The notes beneath the pieces are model-generated. The model had not been told where the DNA came from. It saw nothing but the letters and a program-made list of their open reading frames with translations, and did not search any database. 64,000 bases of DNA, taken from assembly GCA_963732335.1 (NCBI GenBank), contig CAVSZO010000005.1, positions 62,001-126,000 of the forward strand, written 5' to 3'. The stretch is from Desertimonas sp963732335 (lineage in GTDB: Bacteria > Actinomycetota > Acidimicrobiia > Acidimicrobiales > Ilumatobacteraceae). The stretch's first letter is position 1. Each line of letters opens with the position of its first letter. The translations under genes and the position numbers were made by a program. This document shows, one piece after another, positions 53,542 to 61,424 of this stretch.

Positions 53542-54951
53542 GTGACGACGCCCGGCAACGGCGACGGCGGCGTGGTGATTTTGCGACGCCGATGGATCTC
53601 GTTCGACCGCGTCGTCGACGCCGTGATGCCTCCGATCGACCCCGGTCAACGCGTCAGCGTTCTCGACCCGGCGTGCGGCGATGGTCGCTTCCTGGCCGCC
53701 GCCGCCGACCACGTCGTCGGAGCCGGCGGGACGGCGGTGCTCCACGGCGTCGACGTCGACGCCGCCGCCGTCGACGCGGCGCGCACGTTGCTCTCCGGAC
53801 GTGGCGAGGTCCGCGTCGAGGTCGGCGACGCCCTCACGCGGGATTGGGGCAACTCGACGTACGACGTCGTCGTCGGCAACCCTCCGTACCTTTCCCAGCT
53901 CGCCGCCGCCACGACCCGCGGCCGGGCAAGCACTCGGGGCGGCGGCCCCTACGCCGACGCCGCCGCCGAGTTCCTCGTCCTCGCCGTCGGCCTCGCCAGG
54001 CCGGGCAGTGGCCGAGTTGGTCTGCTGCTCCCGCAGTCGATCCTCGGCTCCCGCGACGCCGGACCGGTGCGCACCCGCATCGAGCAGCTGGCCGAGCCGA
54101 TCTGGTCATGGTGGTCCCCGCGACTGCACTTCGACGCCTCGGTGTTCGTCTGTGCCGTCGGCTTCCGGCGCAACGGACATGTTTGCTCTGGGAACCGGAG
54201 GACTGTGGGCGACGACCGCGAGACCGTGTGGACCGGCATCGTCACCCGCGCGATGGGAATCCCCGACAAACCACCTGTCGCGGCAGTCGGACGCGTCGGC
54301 GACCACGCGGCGATCACTGCCAACTTTCGCGACGAGTACTACGGCCTGATCCCAGCCGTCGGCGATCACCCGTTCGGTCCCCGGTTCGTCACGAGCGGGG
54401 CGATCGATCCCAACCGCTGTCGCTGGGGCGAGCGGCCCGTGACGTTCAACCGGCGACGCTTCGAACGGCCCCGGGTGGACGTGACTCGGCTCGACGAGCG
54501 GATGCGCCGGTGGGCGCGCCGGATGGCCGTGCCGAAGCTGTTGATCGCCAACCAGACACGCGTCCTCGAGTGCGTGGCGGATCGCCGCGGGACGATGCTG
54601 CCCGCCGTTCCCGTCCTCACCGCCCGCCCGATCACGTCCGGCGACGCGGAGCTGTCGGCGCTCGCCGCGGTGCTGTCGTCGCCACTCGCCTCGGCGTGGC
54701 TGTGGCACGCTGCCGCCGGCACCGGGCTGTCGGCCCGAACGGTCCGGCTGCGCCCTGCCCTGGTCGCCGCCGTGCCGTGGCCGGAGCGTGCGCTGGAGCC
54801 GGCGATCGCGGCTTACGACGCCGGCGACCTGACCGGTAGCGCCATCGCCGTGCACCGTGCGTACGGAATCGCCGAGGGCGACGGCGAGCGTCTGCTGCGG
54901 TGGTGGACGGCGTGGTTGCCGTCTCGATCGTCGCGGGACCGCGCAGCGTGA
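53542..54951 (+). CDS. Orphan N6-adenine DNA methyltransferase-like protein (Eco57I/TaqI type)
   Basis: 469 residues. SAM motif I VSVLDPACGDGRFLAAAADH, acidic motif II HGVDVDAAAVDAART, the catalytic motif IV YDVVVGNPPYLSQLAA, and a downstream region VGLLLPQSILGSRDAG resemble gamma-class adenine methyltransferases, with a C-terminal part that could recognise DNA (VPKLLIANQTRVLECVADRR). No restriction nuclease or specificity gene is adjacent. GTG 53542; its stop overlaps the SCO1 gene start. Confidence 0.8.
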   Translation: MTTPGNGDGGVVILRRRWISFDRVVDAVMPPIDPGQRVSVLDPACGDGRFLAAAADHVVGAGGTAVLHGVDVDAAAVDAARTLLSGRGEVRVEVGDALTRDWGNSTYDVVVGNPPYLSQLAAATTRGRASTRGGGPYADAAAEFLVLAVGLARPGSGRVGLLLPQSILGSRDAGPVRTRIEQLAEPIWSWWSPRLHFDASVFVCAVGFRRNGHVCSGNRRTVGDDRETVWTGIVTRAMGIPDKPPVAAVGRVGDHAAITANFRDEYYGLIPAVGDHPFGPRFVTSGAIDPNRCRWGERPVTFNRRRFERPRVDVTRLDERMRRWARRMAVPKLLIANQTRVLECVADRRGTMLPAVPVLTARPITSGDAELSALAAVLSSPLASAWLWHAAAGTGLSARTVRLRPALVAAVPWPERALEPAIAAYDAGDLTGSAIAVHRAYGIAEGDGERLLRWWTAWLPSRSSRDRAA

Positions 54952-55553
54952 CGCGACGTCTGCCAGTCTCGGCGCTGGTTGCTGTCACGCTGGCGGTGTC
55001 CGCGGCGGGGTGCGGCGGCGAGCGCGAACTCGTCGGCCTCACCCGTGATCCCGAGCCGGTGGTCGACGTGGCCACCGTTCCGGACGTCAGCCGTGACGGC
55101 GAATCGTTCCGGTTCGTCGCCGCCGAGGACGGGCTGCTCGTCGTGTTCTTCGGCTACACCAACTGTCCCGACGTCTGCCCGACGACCCTCGCCGAGTTGC
55201 GCCGCGGCATCGATGAGCTCGACGCCGAGGACGCCGAGCGGATCGACACGGTCATGGTCAGCATCGACCCCGCCCGCGACCGTGATCTCCTCGCCGAGTA
55301 CGTCGACAGTTTCGTCCCCCAGGCCCACGCCGTCGCCACCGACGACGAGGCCCTGTTGCAGCAGATCACCCTCGCCTTCGGCGTCAGCTACCAGGTGACG
55401 ACCCGCCCCAACGGCGACGTCGACGTCTCCCACTCCGACACCGGGCTGTTCGCCGTCGACGACACCGGGACGTTGGTGATCACCTGGCCGTACGGTTCGA
55501 GCAGCGACGACATCGCCGGGGACCTCGAACAGCTGCTCGCCGACCGCGCATGA
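54948..55553 (+). CDS. SCO1/SenC-family copper-binding lipoprotein
   Basis: 201 residues from GTG 54948. Lipobox VSAAGC, thioredoxin-like fold with copper ligands in FFGYTNCPDVCPTTLAELRR (CxxxC) and His in DVDVSHSDTGLFAVDD. SCO proteins deliver copper to cytochrome c oxidase CuA. Start overlaps the methyltransferase stop, and its stop overlaps the next membrane protein gene. Confidence 0.92.
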   Translation: MTRRLPVSALVAVTLAVSAAGCGGERELVGLTRDPEPVVDVATVPDVSRDGESFRFVAAEDGLLVVFFGYTNCPDVCPTTLAELRRGIDELDAEDAERIDTVMVSIDPARDRDLLAEYVDSFVPQAHAVATDDEALLQQITLAFGVSYQVTTRPNGDVDVSHSDTGLFAVDDTGTLVITWPYGSSSDDIAGDLEQLLADRA

Positions 55554-56522
55554 GGAGGTCCGCCGCCGTCGCCATCGGCGCGATGGCGGCAGTCCTGCCG
55601 GCCGGCGTCGCCCACGCCGACCCAGCCGTGCCGACGGACTACGCCACCGAGATCGTCGCCATCGAACCGGCGACACCATCGATCGACGTCGGGGTGATCG
55701 GCGGCGACTCGTTCGTCGAGCTGACCGTCGAGCGGGGCACCGACGTCGTCGTGCTCGGCTACTGGGGCGAGCCGTACCTCCGGTTCAACAGCGACGGCAC
55801 CGTCGAGGAGAACCGCCGTTCGCCGACCGTTGCCGAGAACGAGAGCCGCTACGGCGGGTCGTCGTCGACCGGAGTCGCCGATTCCGCCGGTGAGTCGGAA
55901 TGGGCCGAGGTCGCCACGGACGGCAGTTACGCCTGGCACGACCACCGCGCCCACTGGATGAGCCCCGACCCGCCCCCGGGCGGGCGCGGCGACCAGGTGC
56001 TCAGCGGGGTGATCCCGCTGCAGGTCAACGGCGACGACGTGGAGGTCTCGGTGGCCGTGATCTGGGAGCCGGCGCCGTCCCGCGTCCCGTTGGTGGCGGG
56101 CGCCGTGATCGCCGGGTTCGCCGTGATGATCGTGCTGTCCGCCCGTCATCGCATCGCCTGGGTGCTGGCCATCACCGGAGCGGCGGCAGCAGGCATCGGC
56201 TGGTGGCAGGTCGTCTCGGTACCGCCGGAGACCGGTCCGTCGTCGATCTCGTGGTTGTTGCCGGCGATCGCCGCGGCGGTGGCGCTCGTCGCCGTGACGC
56301 TCGGCCGCTCGCTCGTGTCGCACGCTCTCGTCGTCCTGTCGGGACTGCAGCTGGCGTTGTGGGCGTTCATACGTCGCGACGGACTCGTCAAGGCGCTGCT
56401 GCCGACCGACGCCCCGTTCTGGCTCGACCGTGGCGTCACCGCGGCGGCGGCGGTCGGTGGGCGTCGCCGGGATCGCCGCCGGCGTGCTCGGCATGCTCCG
56501 CCTGCCTGCCGCCGAGGGCTAG
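55550..56522 (+). CDS. Membrane protein with WHDHR motif, SCO1 partner, frameshift near the end
   Basis: About 323 residues: signal peptide (RRSAAVAIGAMAAVLPAGVA), an extracytoplasmic domain (VVVLGYWGEPYLRFNSDGTV, YAWHDHRAHWMSPDPPPG) and about five C-terminal helices. A shift near 56455 restores a final helix VAGIAAGVLGMLRLPAAEG ending at 56522. His-rich WHDHRAHWM and coupling to SCO1 suggest copper handling or oxidase assembly; function unproven. Confidence 0.75.
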
Positions 56523-56535
56523 GGCCGGTGGCCGT

Positions 56536-56567
56536 TCATTGCGTTCCCCGGCCACGCAGGCCGCTTG
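56536..56567 (-). repeat. 32-bp repeat, second copy of the potC-leader core
   Basis: Exact reverse complement of 10264-10295, containing the CGGCC-TGCGT-GGCCG hairpin. Here it is intergenic, just after the SCO1-partner gene. Confidence 0.75.
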
Positions 56568-56691
56568 CGGGCTCTCCAAACTGATCCGTGGGTCCGTCCT
56601 GTCGATGAACGGGTTCGGCCGATGCGCGGTGGCAGTCGCAGGCTCCGGAAACCGTGGCGTGGTGGCGTCGTGGCGGCGTTCGCGCCGGCAC

Positions 56692-57046
56692 GGGGACTCT
56701 GAGCTGTCGCAGCAGGTTTGTGCTGTTTGCGCTCACAGTTCGCGGCGTCGACTGGGCGGACGGCGACAAGTGCCGACGCAGAGGTCACGAAACAGGCTGT
56801 TGCGAAATGGCCGGTGTTCGCATCTTCATGCATCGACTCGCATGTCCATGCACTGCCGGCCGCAACCGATGGGTGTACAGGGGACGGAACAGTCAGGTAA
56901 ACACCCATCGGTTGTCGATTCCGGAAGACGACCGGCTTGTGGCCGCATGTTCATGCACGGCCCTGTCAAATTCGCAACAGCCTGGAAACGGTCCTGTCTG
57001 TCGGCACTTCGGACTCTTTCCGTGCCAAGCGGACATCAGAGTCCCC
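56692..57046. repeat. 355-nt nested palindrome with conserved 61-nt tip (copy 2)
   Basis: Pairs inward: GGGGACTCTGA (56692-56702) with TCAGAGTCCCC (57036-57046); GTGCCGAC (56770-56777) with GTCGGCAC (57000-57007); GGCTGTTGCGAA (56795-56806) with TTCGCAACAGCC (56971-56982); CAACCGATGGGTGT with ACACCCATCGGTTG at the tip. The tip 56863-56923 is 60/61 identical to 50330-50390; none of the outer arms match copy 1. Confidence 0.75.
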
Positions 57047-57252
57047 GGCGGCGAGCCGCAGCCAGCGATCACCTGCTTCCAGAGCCAAGACGCCCGACCG
57101 GCGCGACGACCATACCCACGGAGGGCAGGTCGGTTGTGGCCGCTCCCTCGCTGGCGCTCGGTCGCTCGCATCGGTGAGCGGATCGTCAACGTGGCCGATG
57201 TCATGGATGCGGCGGTGGATGGCGACCGTACCGTGAACGGTGTTGGAGCGAG

Positions 57253-58575
57253 GTGTTGACCCACCGCCACCGGGTCGTCATCATCGGCGCCGGGTTCGGC
57301 GGATTGGCGGTCGCCAAGGGGCTTGCCAAGGCGCCGGTCGACGTCGAGATCGTCGACGCCAACAACTTCCACCTGTTCCAACCGCTGCTGTACCAGGTCG
57401 CCACCGCCGGACTCGACGCCGACGACGTCGCCTACGCCGTGCGTGGCGTGTTCCGTGGCCAGCGCAACGTCACCGTGCACATGGCGACGGTCACCGGCAT
57501 CGACCTCGACACCCGGACGGTGACGCTCGACCGCGGCGACGGCCTCGTCGACGAGTTGCGCTACGACACGCTGGTCGTCGCCGCCGGGGCCGTCTCGACG
57601 TCGTACGGGATCGACGGGGTCGACGAGCACACGATCCCGCTGAAGGACCTCGACGACGCCCTCGACCTCCGCCTCGCCGTGCTGGAGCGCTTCGAGCGGG
57701 CCGCGGCCGACCCCGCCAGCGTCGCCCGCGGCGAGCTCAACGTCGTGCTCTGCGGCGGCGGACCGACCGGCGTCGAAACCGCCGGGGCGATGATGGAGCT
57801 GTTCACCCGGGTGCTCGCCAAGGACTTCCCGAACATCGACGTGCGATCAGCCCGGGTCGTGCTCGTCGAGGCGGCGCCGCGCTTGCTCGGGGCGATGTCC
57901 ACCAAGTCGAGCGACCGGGCGAGACGTACGCTTTCCCGGCGCGGCGTCGAGGTCAAGACGGGTGTGGGCGTCGACCGGATCAGCACCGACGGAAACCGGC
58001 GCCTCGTCCATCTCGCCGACGGCACCGTGCTTCCCGCCGGTGTCGTCGTGTGGGCGGCGGGCGTGCGCGCCAGCCCGCTCGCCGAACAGCTCGGTGTCGA
58101 GCTCACCAAGGGCGGGCGCATCGTCGTCGACGCCGACCTCACGGTGCCCGGGCACCCCGACGTGTTCGCCATCGGCGACATCGCCGCCTCGCCCGTCACG
58201 GTCGTCGGCGGGACTGAGGGGACGGCGCTCCTGCCGCAGGTCGCCCAGGTGGCGATCCAGGGTGGCCACCACGCTGCCAGACAGATCATCCGCCGGCTCG
58301 CCGGTGCGCCGAGCGAGCCGTTCCGCTACCGCGACAAGGGCACGATGGCGACGATCGGCCGCAACGACGCCGTGACCGAGCTACCCAACGGCGTGCGTCT
58401 GTCGGGGCTGCCCGGCTGGCTCGCCTGGCTCGGGCTCCACCTCGTCTACCTCATCGGCTTCCGCAACCGGGCCAACGTGCTGCTCAACTGGGCGTGGAAC
58501 TACGTCACGTACGACCGCCACAGCCGCATCGTCGCCGCCCGCGACGTTCGCCGCGCCCGCGACCGCACGAATTAG
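57253..58575 (+). CDS. ndh: Type II NADH:quinone oxidoreductase (NDH-2)
   Basis: 440 residues, intact. FAD motif RVVIIGAGFGGLAVAKGLAK, FHLFQPLLYQVATAGLDADD, NADH motif LNVVLCGGGPTGVETAGAMM, and the FAD-binding GHPDVFAIGDIAAS with LLPQVAQVAIQGGHHAA quinone-site region. The C-terminal amphipathic segment (LAWLGLHLVYLIGFRNR) would hold it on the membrane. GTG 57253. Confidence 0.94.
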   Translation: MLTHRHRVVIIGAGFGGLAVAKGLAKAPVDVEIVDANNFHLFQPLLYQVATAGLDADDVAYAVRGVFRGQRNVTVHMATVTGIDLDTRTVTLDRGDGLVDELRYDTLVVAAGAVSTSYGIDGVDEHTIPLKDLDDALDLRLAVLERFERAAADPASVARGELNVVLCGGGPTGVETAGAMMELFTRVLAKDFPNIDVRSARVVLVEAAPRLLGAMSTKSSDRARRTLSRRGVEVKTGVGVDRISTDGNRRLVHLADGTVLPAGVVVWAAGVRASPLAEQLGVELTKGGRIVVDADLTVPGHPDVFAIGDIAASPVTVVGGTEGTALLPQVAQVAIQGGHHAARQIIRRLAGAPSEPFRYRDKGTMATIGRNDAVTELPNGVRLSGLPGWLAWLGLHLVYLIGFRNRANVLLNWAWNYVTYDRHSRIVAARDVRRARDRTN

Positions 58576-58601
58576 CGCCGCCCGCGGGCGTTCCGCAGAG
58601 C

Positions 58602-58640
58602 GAGCCGCACCGATTTGGTGCGCGTGGCTCCGCAGATCGG
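58602..58640 (+). repeat. Nested hairpin repeat, copy B (related to 31154-31199)
   Basis: Arms GAGCC (58602-58606) and GGCTC (58626-58630), inner CACC/GGTG around GATTT, followed by CGCAGATCGG. Between convergent NDH-2 and TlpA genes; possible bidirectional terminator. Confidence 0.55.
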
Positions 58641-58642
58641 GT

Positions 58643-59128
58643 TCAGCGGAGGTCGGTGATCGCCGCGATCAGGTCGTCGTAGCTCAGCGCGCCGGTGTGG
58701 TGCAGTGCGACCGCGCCGTCGGCGTCGACGATCACCGTCGATGGCAGCTCGGCGATCTCCAACTCCGCCGGCGAACGCCCCTCCAGTATCGATGAACTGC
58801 TCGTAGGTGACACCGAGTTCGTCGAGGAAGGCAACTGACTCGCCAGGCTCGAAGCCCTCGTCGAGGCCCACGAAGCGCACCGCCGGATGCTCCTCGCTCG
58901 CTCGCTGGAACTCGGGCAGCTCGGTCCGGCAAGGCCCGCACCACGTCGCCCAGAAGTTGAGGACGGCCGGTCCCGTCGAGCTCGCCGGTGTCGAGCTCGG
59001 CCGCCTGCTGCGGGAAGTCGGGCGCCGCCGGCATCACGATGGCAGGAAGCGCTTGGGCGCCGTCGCCGCCGCAGGCGGCGACCAAAAGGACTACCGCGAG
59101 GGTTCGCCAGAGCGGAGGACCCTTCCAA
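58643..59128 (-). CDS. TlpA/ResA-like thioredoxin-fold lipoprotein, several frameshifts
   Basis: Exported thiol-disulfide protein. Across frames one reads a lipobox (LAVVLLVAAC), PAVLNFWATWCGPCRTELPE with the CGPC active site, VRFVGLDEGFEPGESVAFL, TYEQFIDTGGAF and a C-terminus LPSTVIVDADGAVALHHTG. Shifts occur near 58785, 58915 and 59000. The start is unresolved: the lipobox frame lacks a start codon before the palindromic repeat at 59128-59174. Reduces or isomerises disulfides outside the membrane, often for cytochrome maturation. Confidence 0.75.
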   Translation of the reverse strand: MEGSSALANPRGSPFGRRLRRRRRPSASCHRDAGGARLPAAGGRARHRRARRDRPSSTSGRRGAGLAGPSCPSSSERARSIRRCASWASTRASSLASQLPSSTNSVSPTSSSSILEGRSPAELEIAELPSTVIVDADGAVALHHTGALSYDDLIAAITDLR

Positions 59129-59174
59129 CTCTTTGGTCGCTGTGAGGTTGTTACTGGCCGGGAATCGACCAGAG
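59128..59174 (-). repeat. Palindromic repeat, copy B (related to 34354-34403)
   Basis: TTTGGTCG (59132-59139) and CGACCA (59166-59171) are its arms. Inverted copy of 34354-34403 with about 41 of 48 positions identical. Sits between map and tlpA, overlapping the presumed tlpA start. Confidence 0.65.
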
Positions 59175-59192
59175 ACACAAATCGCGCCCGCT

Positions 59193-60198
59193 TCAGCGGT
59201 TCCACGGGGCGGTCGGCGACACGGCGCCGTCTCCGCCGGTGAGCACCTCGAAGCCGTCGTCGGTGACGAGGATCGTGTGCTCGAACTGGGCCGTGCGCTT
59301 GCCGTCGGCGGTGACCGCCGTCCAGTCGTCGTCCCACATGCGGAAGTGCCACGAGCCGATGCTGATCATCGGTTCGATCGTGAACGTCATCCCCGGGCGC
59401 ATCGTCAGCGAGCTGCGGGCGTCGAAGTAGTGGAGCACCTGGATGTCGCCGTGGAACTGCTCGCCGATGCCGTGCCCGACGAACGCCCTGATGACGCCGT
59501 AGCGGTACTTCTTGGCGTGCGTCTCGATCGCCTTGCCGATGTCGCTGAGCGGGCGGCCCGGCTTGACCGCCTCGATGCCGAGCCACATCGCCTCCTCGGT
59601 GACGCGGACGAGCTGCCGGCTCGCCGGGTCGACGTCGCCGACGAGGAACGTGGCGTTGGTGTCGCCGTGGACGCCACCGTGATAGGCGGTGACGTCGAGG
59701 TTGACGATGTCACCGTCCTGCAACGGCCGCGAGTCGGGGATGCCGTGGCAGATCACCTCGTTGACCGAAGTGCAGACGCTCTTGGGGTAGCCGTTGTAGT
59801 TGAGCGGCGACGGATAGCTGTCCCGCTCGATGTACAGCTGGTGGACGTAGGCGTCGATCTCTTCTGTCGTCACGCCTGGCTGCGACCTTCTCGCCGGCGA
59901 GGCGGAGGATCTCGGCGGCGAGCTTGCCGGTGACGCGCATCCGATCGATCGTCTCGGCGGACTTGATCCGCGGCTCGCCGAGGTCGTGGACCTCGCCCGT
60001 GTCGGCGTACGGGGGCCTGGCGATGTGCTCCGGCACTGGACGCATCGGGCTGACGATGCCCTGCAGCACGTGGCCCTCGCTGCGCCGGTGGCAGCGCTTG
60101 TACTTGCGGCCGCTCCCGCACCAGCACGGGTCGTTGGCGTGGGGCAGCACCTCGGGGGGCTGGGCGTGCGGCGCCTGGACGACCGTTGTGGACTGCAT
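59193..60198 (-). CDS. map: Methionine aminopeptidase with N-terminal SEC-C zinc motif, one frameshift
   Basis: About 335 residues. The N-terminus has the SEC-C motif NDPCWCGSGRKYKRCHR (zinc), then the pita-bread domain: SVCTSVNEVICHGIPDSRPL, metal ligands in GDIVNLDVTAYHGGVHGDTN, FVGHGIGEQFHGDIQVLHYF, FTIEPMISIG and TAQFEHTILVT. Frame shift near 59875 in IDAYVHQ upstream region. ATG 60198. The SEC-C extension resembles actinobacterial and other long-form MAPs thought to dock on ribosomes. Confidence 0.93.
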
Positions 60199-60261
60199 CG
60201 CAGTCAAGGATAGGACGGTCGGCGACGTCGTCGCTCAGCCCGAAGTCACAGCGAGCTGGGA

Positions 60262-60289
60262 TTGACATATTCCGATATCGGCATATTAT
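60262..60289 (+). promoter_or_regulatory. ArsR operator and leaderless promoter
   Basis: TTGACA (60262-60267) and TATTAT (60284-60289), 16-bp spacer. Between them ATAT-T-CCGATATCGG-C-ATAT (60267-60286) is a perfect palindrome, the expected ArsR-type operator. The GTG start (60296) falls 7 nt after the -10, so the mRNA is probably leaderless. Confidence 0.65.
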
Positions 60290-60295
60290 GGCGGT

Positions 60296-60673
60296 GTGGC
60301 TCGGTCAGCGACGACGACGGATGCGTTCAGCGCCGTCGCTGAGGCGAGCCGGCGTGAGCTGCTCGACGCCATCGGCGACGGGGAGGTCACGGTGGGCGAG
60401 CTCGTCGACCGGCTCGGCCTCAGCCAGCCGCAGGTGTCCAAGCACCTCGGCGTGCTGCGGGCGGTCGGCCTCGTGCTCGTCCGCGCCGATGGGCGACGTC
60501 GGTGGTACCGGGTCAACGGTGCCGCCCTCAAGCCCATCCACGACTGGGCGCGCTCGTTCGAGCGCACCTGGAACGTCCGGCTCGATCAACTCGACGACCT
60601 CCTCGCCGAGCTCCGGTCCGGGCACCCACAACCCCCCGACAACGATTCCTCAGAAACGGAGCACCAACCATGA
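60296..60673 (+). CDS. ArsR-family transcriptional repressor
   Basis: 125 residues. Winged helix with VGELVDRLGLSQPQVSKHLG and VLVRADGRRRWYRVNGAALK. No metal-binding Cys pair, fitting the non-metal ArsR branch that pairs with SRPBCC proteins. GTG 60296; its stop overlaps the next gene (ATGA). Autoregulation through the palindrome at 60267-60286 is likely. Confidence 0.9.
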   Translation: MARSATTTDAFSAVAEASRRELLDAIGDGEVTVGELVDRLGLSQPQVSKHLGVLRAVGLVLVRADGRRRWYRVNGAALKPIHDWARSFERTWNVRLDQLDDLLAELRSGHPQPPDNDSSETEHQP

Positions 60674-61191
60674 CCACCAGTACCGGAAACCGCCACGGCT
60701 CGGCCGTCGTCACCCTCCCGTCCGACACCGAGATCCTCATCACCCGCAAGTTCGACGCCTCCTCGGCGCTGATCTTCAAGGCCCTCACCACCCCCGAGCT
60801 CGTCAAGCGCTGGTGGGGGTTCGACACGTCTGTCTGGAAGGTCTGCGACATCGACCTGCGGGTCGGTGGATCGTGGCGGTACGTCATCCAGGACGACGAG
60901 ATGGAAGTCGGCTTCCACGGCGTCTACCGCGAGATCGACGCACCGCGCCGGATCGTGTCGACCGAGGCCTTCGAAGGGCTCGCGGCGATGGGCATCACCG
61001 ACGATCCCGACTCGGTGGCGTCGGTCAACACGGTGACTCTCGAGGAGGTCGACGGCGTCACGACGATGTCGACGCTCGTCCAGCACGTCACCAAGGAGCA
61101 TCGCGACGGCCACATCGAGTCCGGCATGGAAGGCGGCATGCAAGTGTCGTTCGACCGTCTCGAGGACCTCGTGACGAGCGACTCGGTCTGA
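60670..61191 (+). CDS. SRPBCC/AHSA1-domain protein
   Basis: 173 residues with the START-like AHSA1 signature: ILITRKFDASSALIFKALTT, PELVKRWWGFDTS, DLRVGGSWRYVIQDD and a C-terminal helix MEGGMQVSFDRLEDL. Ligand-binding fold, ligand unknown. Coupled to the ArsR regulator, a standard pair. Confidence 0.9.
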   Translation: MTTSTGNRHGSAVVTLPSDTEILITRKFDASSALIFKALTTPELVKRWWGFDTSVWKVCDIDLRVGGSWRYVIQDDEMEVGFHGVYREIDAPRRIVSTEAFEGLAAMGITDDPDSVASVNTVTLEEVDGVTTMSTLVQHVTKEHRDGHIESGMEGGMQVSFDRLEDLVTSDSV

Positions 61192-61217
61192 GCGGGCGGC
61201 GGCGACTGACAAGTAGC

Positions 61218-61424
61218 GTGGCGTCGGTGCCACGCCCTGCAGTCGCCGCCGTCAGGCCGACGCCGACCGACGAGGAGGCGGCGGCGATCGCCGCCGCCAT
61301 CGACCAGTTGTGGCCGCGGGCGGACACGGGCGACGACACGTCGCGCCGGCAGTCGGCGTGGAAGTTCAGCGGGCGTTGGTGGACCCAGCCGATCCCCCTG
61401 CGGCGCGCCCGCCCGTGGACCTAG
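61218..61424 (+). CDS. Acyl-CoA carboxylase epsilon subunit-like small protein
   Basis: 68 residues from GTG 61218. RPTPTDEEAAAIAAAIDQLW and a C-terminal WKFSGRWWTQPIPLRRARPW resemble the small epsilon subunits of actinobacterial acyl-CoA carboxylases. No carboxylase gene is adjacent; the beta subunit is at 20-21.6 kb. Assignment tentative. Confidence 0.45.
   Translation: MASVPRPAVAAVRPTPTDEEAAAIAAAIDQLWPRADTGDDTSRRQSAWKFSGRWWTQPIPLRRARPWT

Larger units (their letters stand above)
56523..57252. other. 730-nt non-coding region filled by repeats
   Basis: No gene recognised. Contains the inverted 32-bp repeat (56536-56567) and the large nested palindrome (56692-57046). The last 200 nt hold the presumed promoter of NDH-2. 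Confidence 0.65.

Noticed and set aside
50268..57046. CRISPR array or attachment sites as an explanation of the 61-nt repeats
   Set aside because: Only two copies 6.5 kb apart, each at the centre of a long palindrome, with no spacers, cas genes or integrase, and no tRNA at either site.
56519..57259. Several short open frames in the 56.5-57.25 kb gap
   Set aside because: They run through palindromic repeats on both strands, have no domain signal and no ribosome binding sites.
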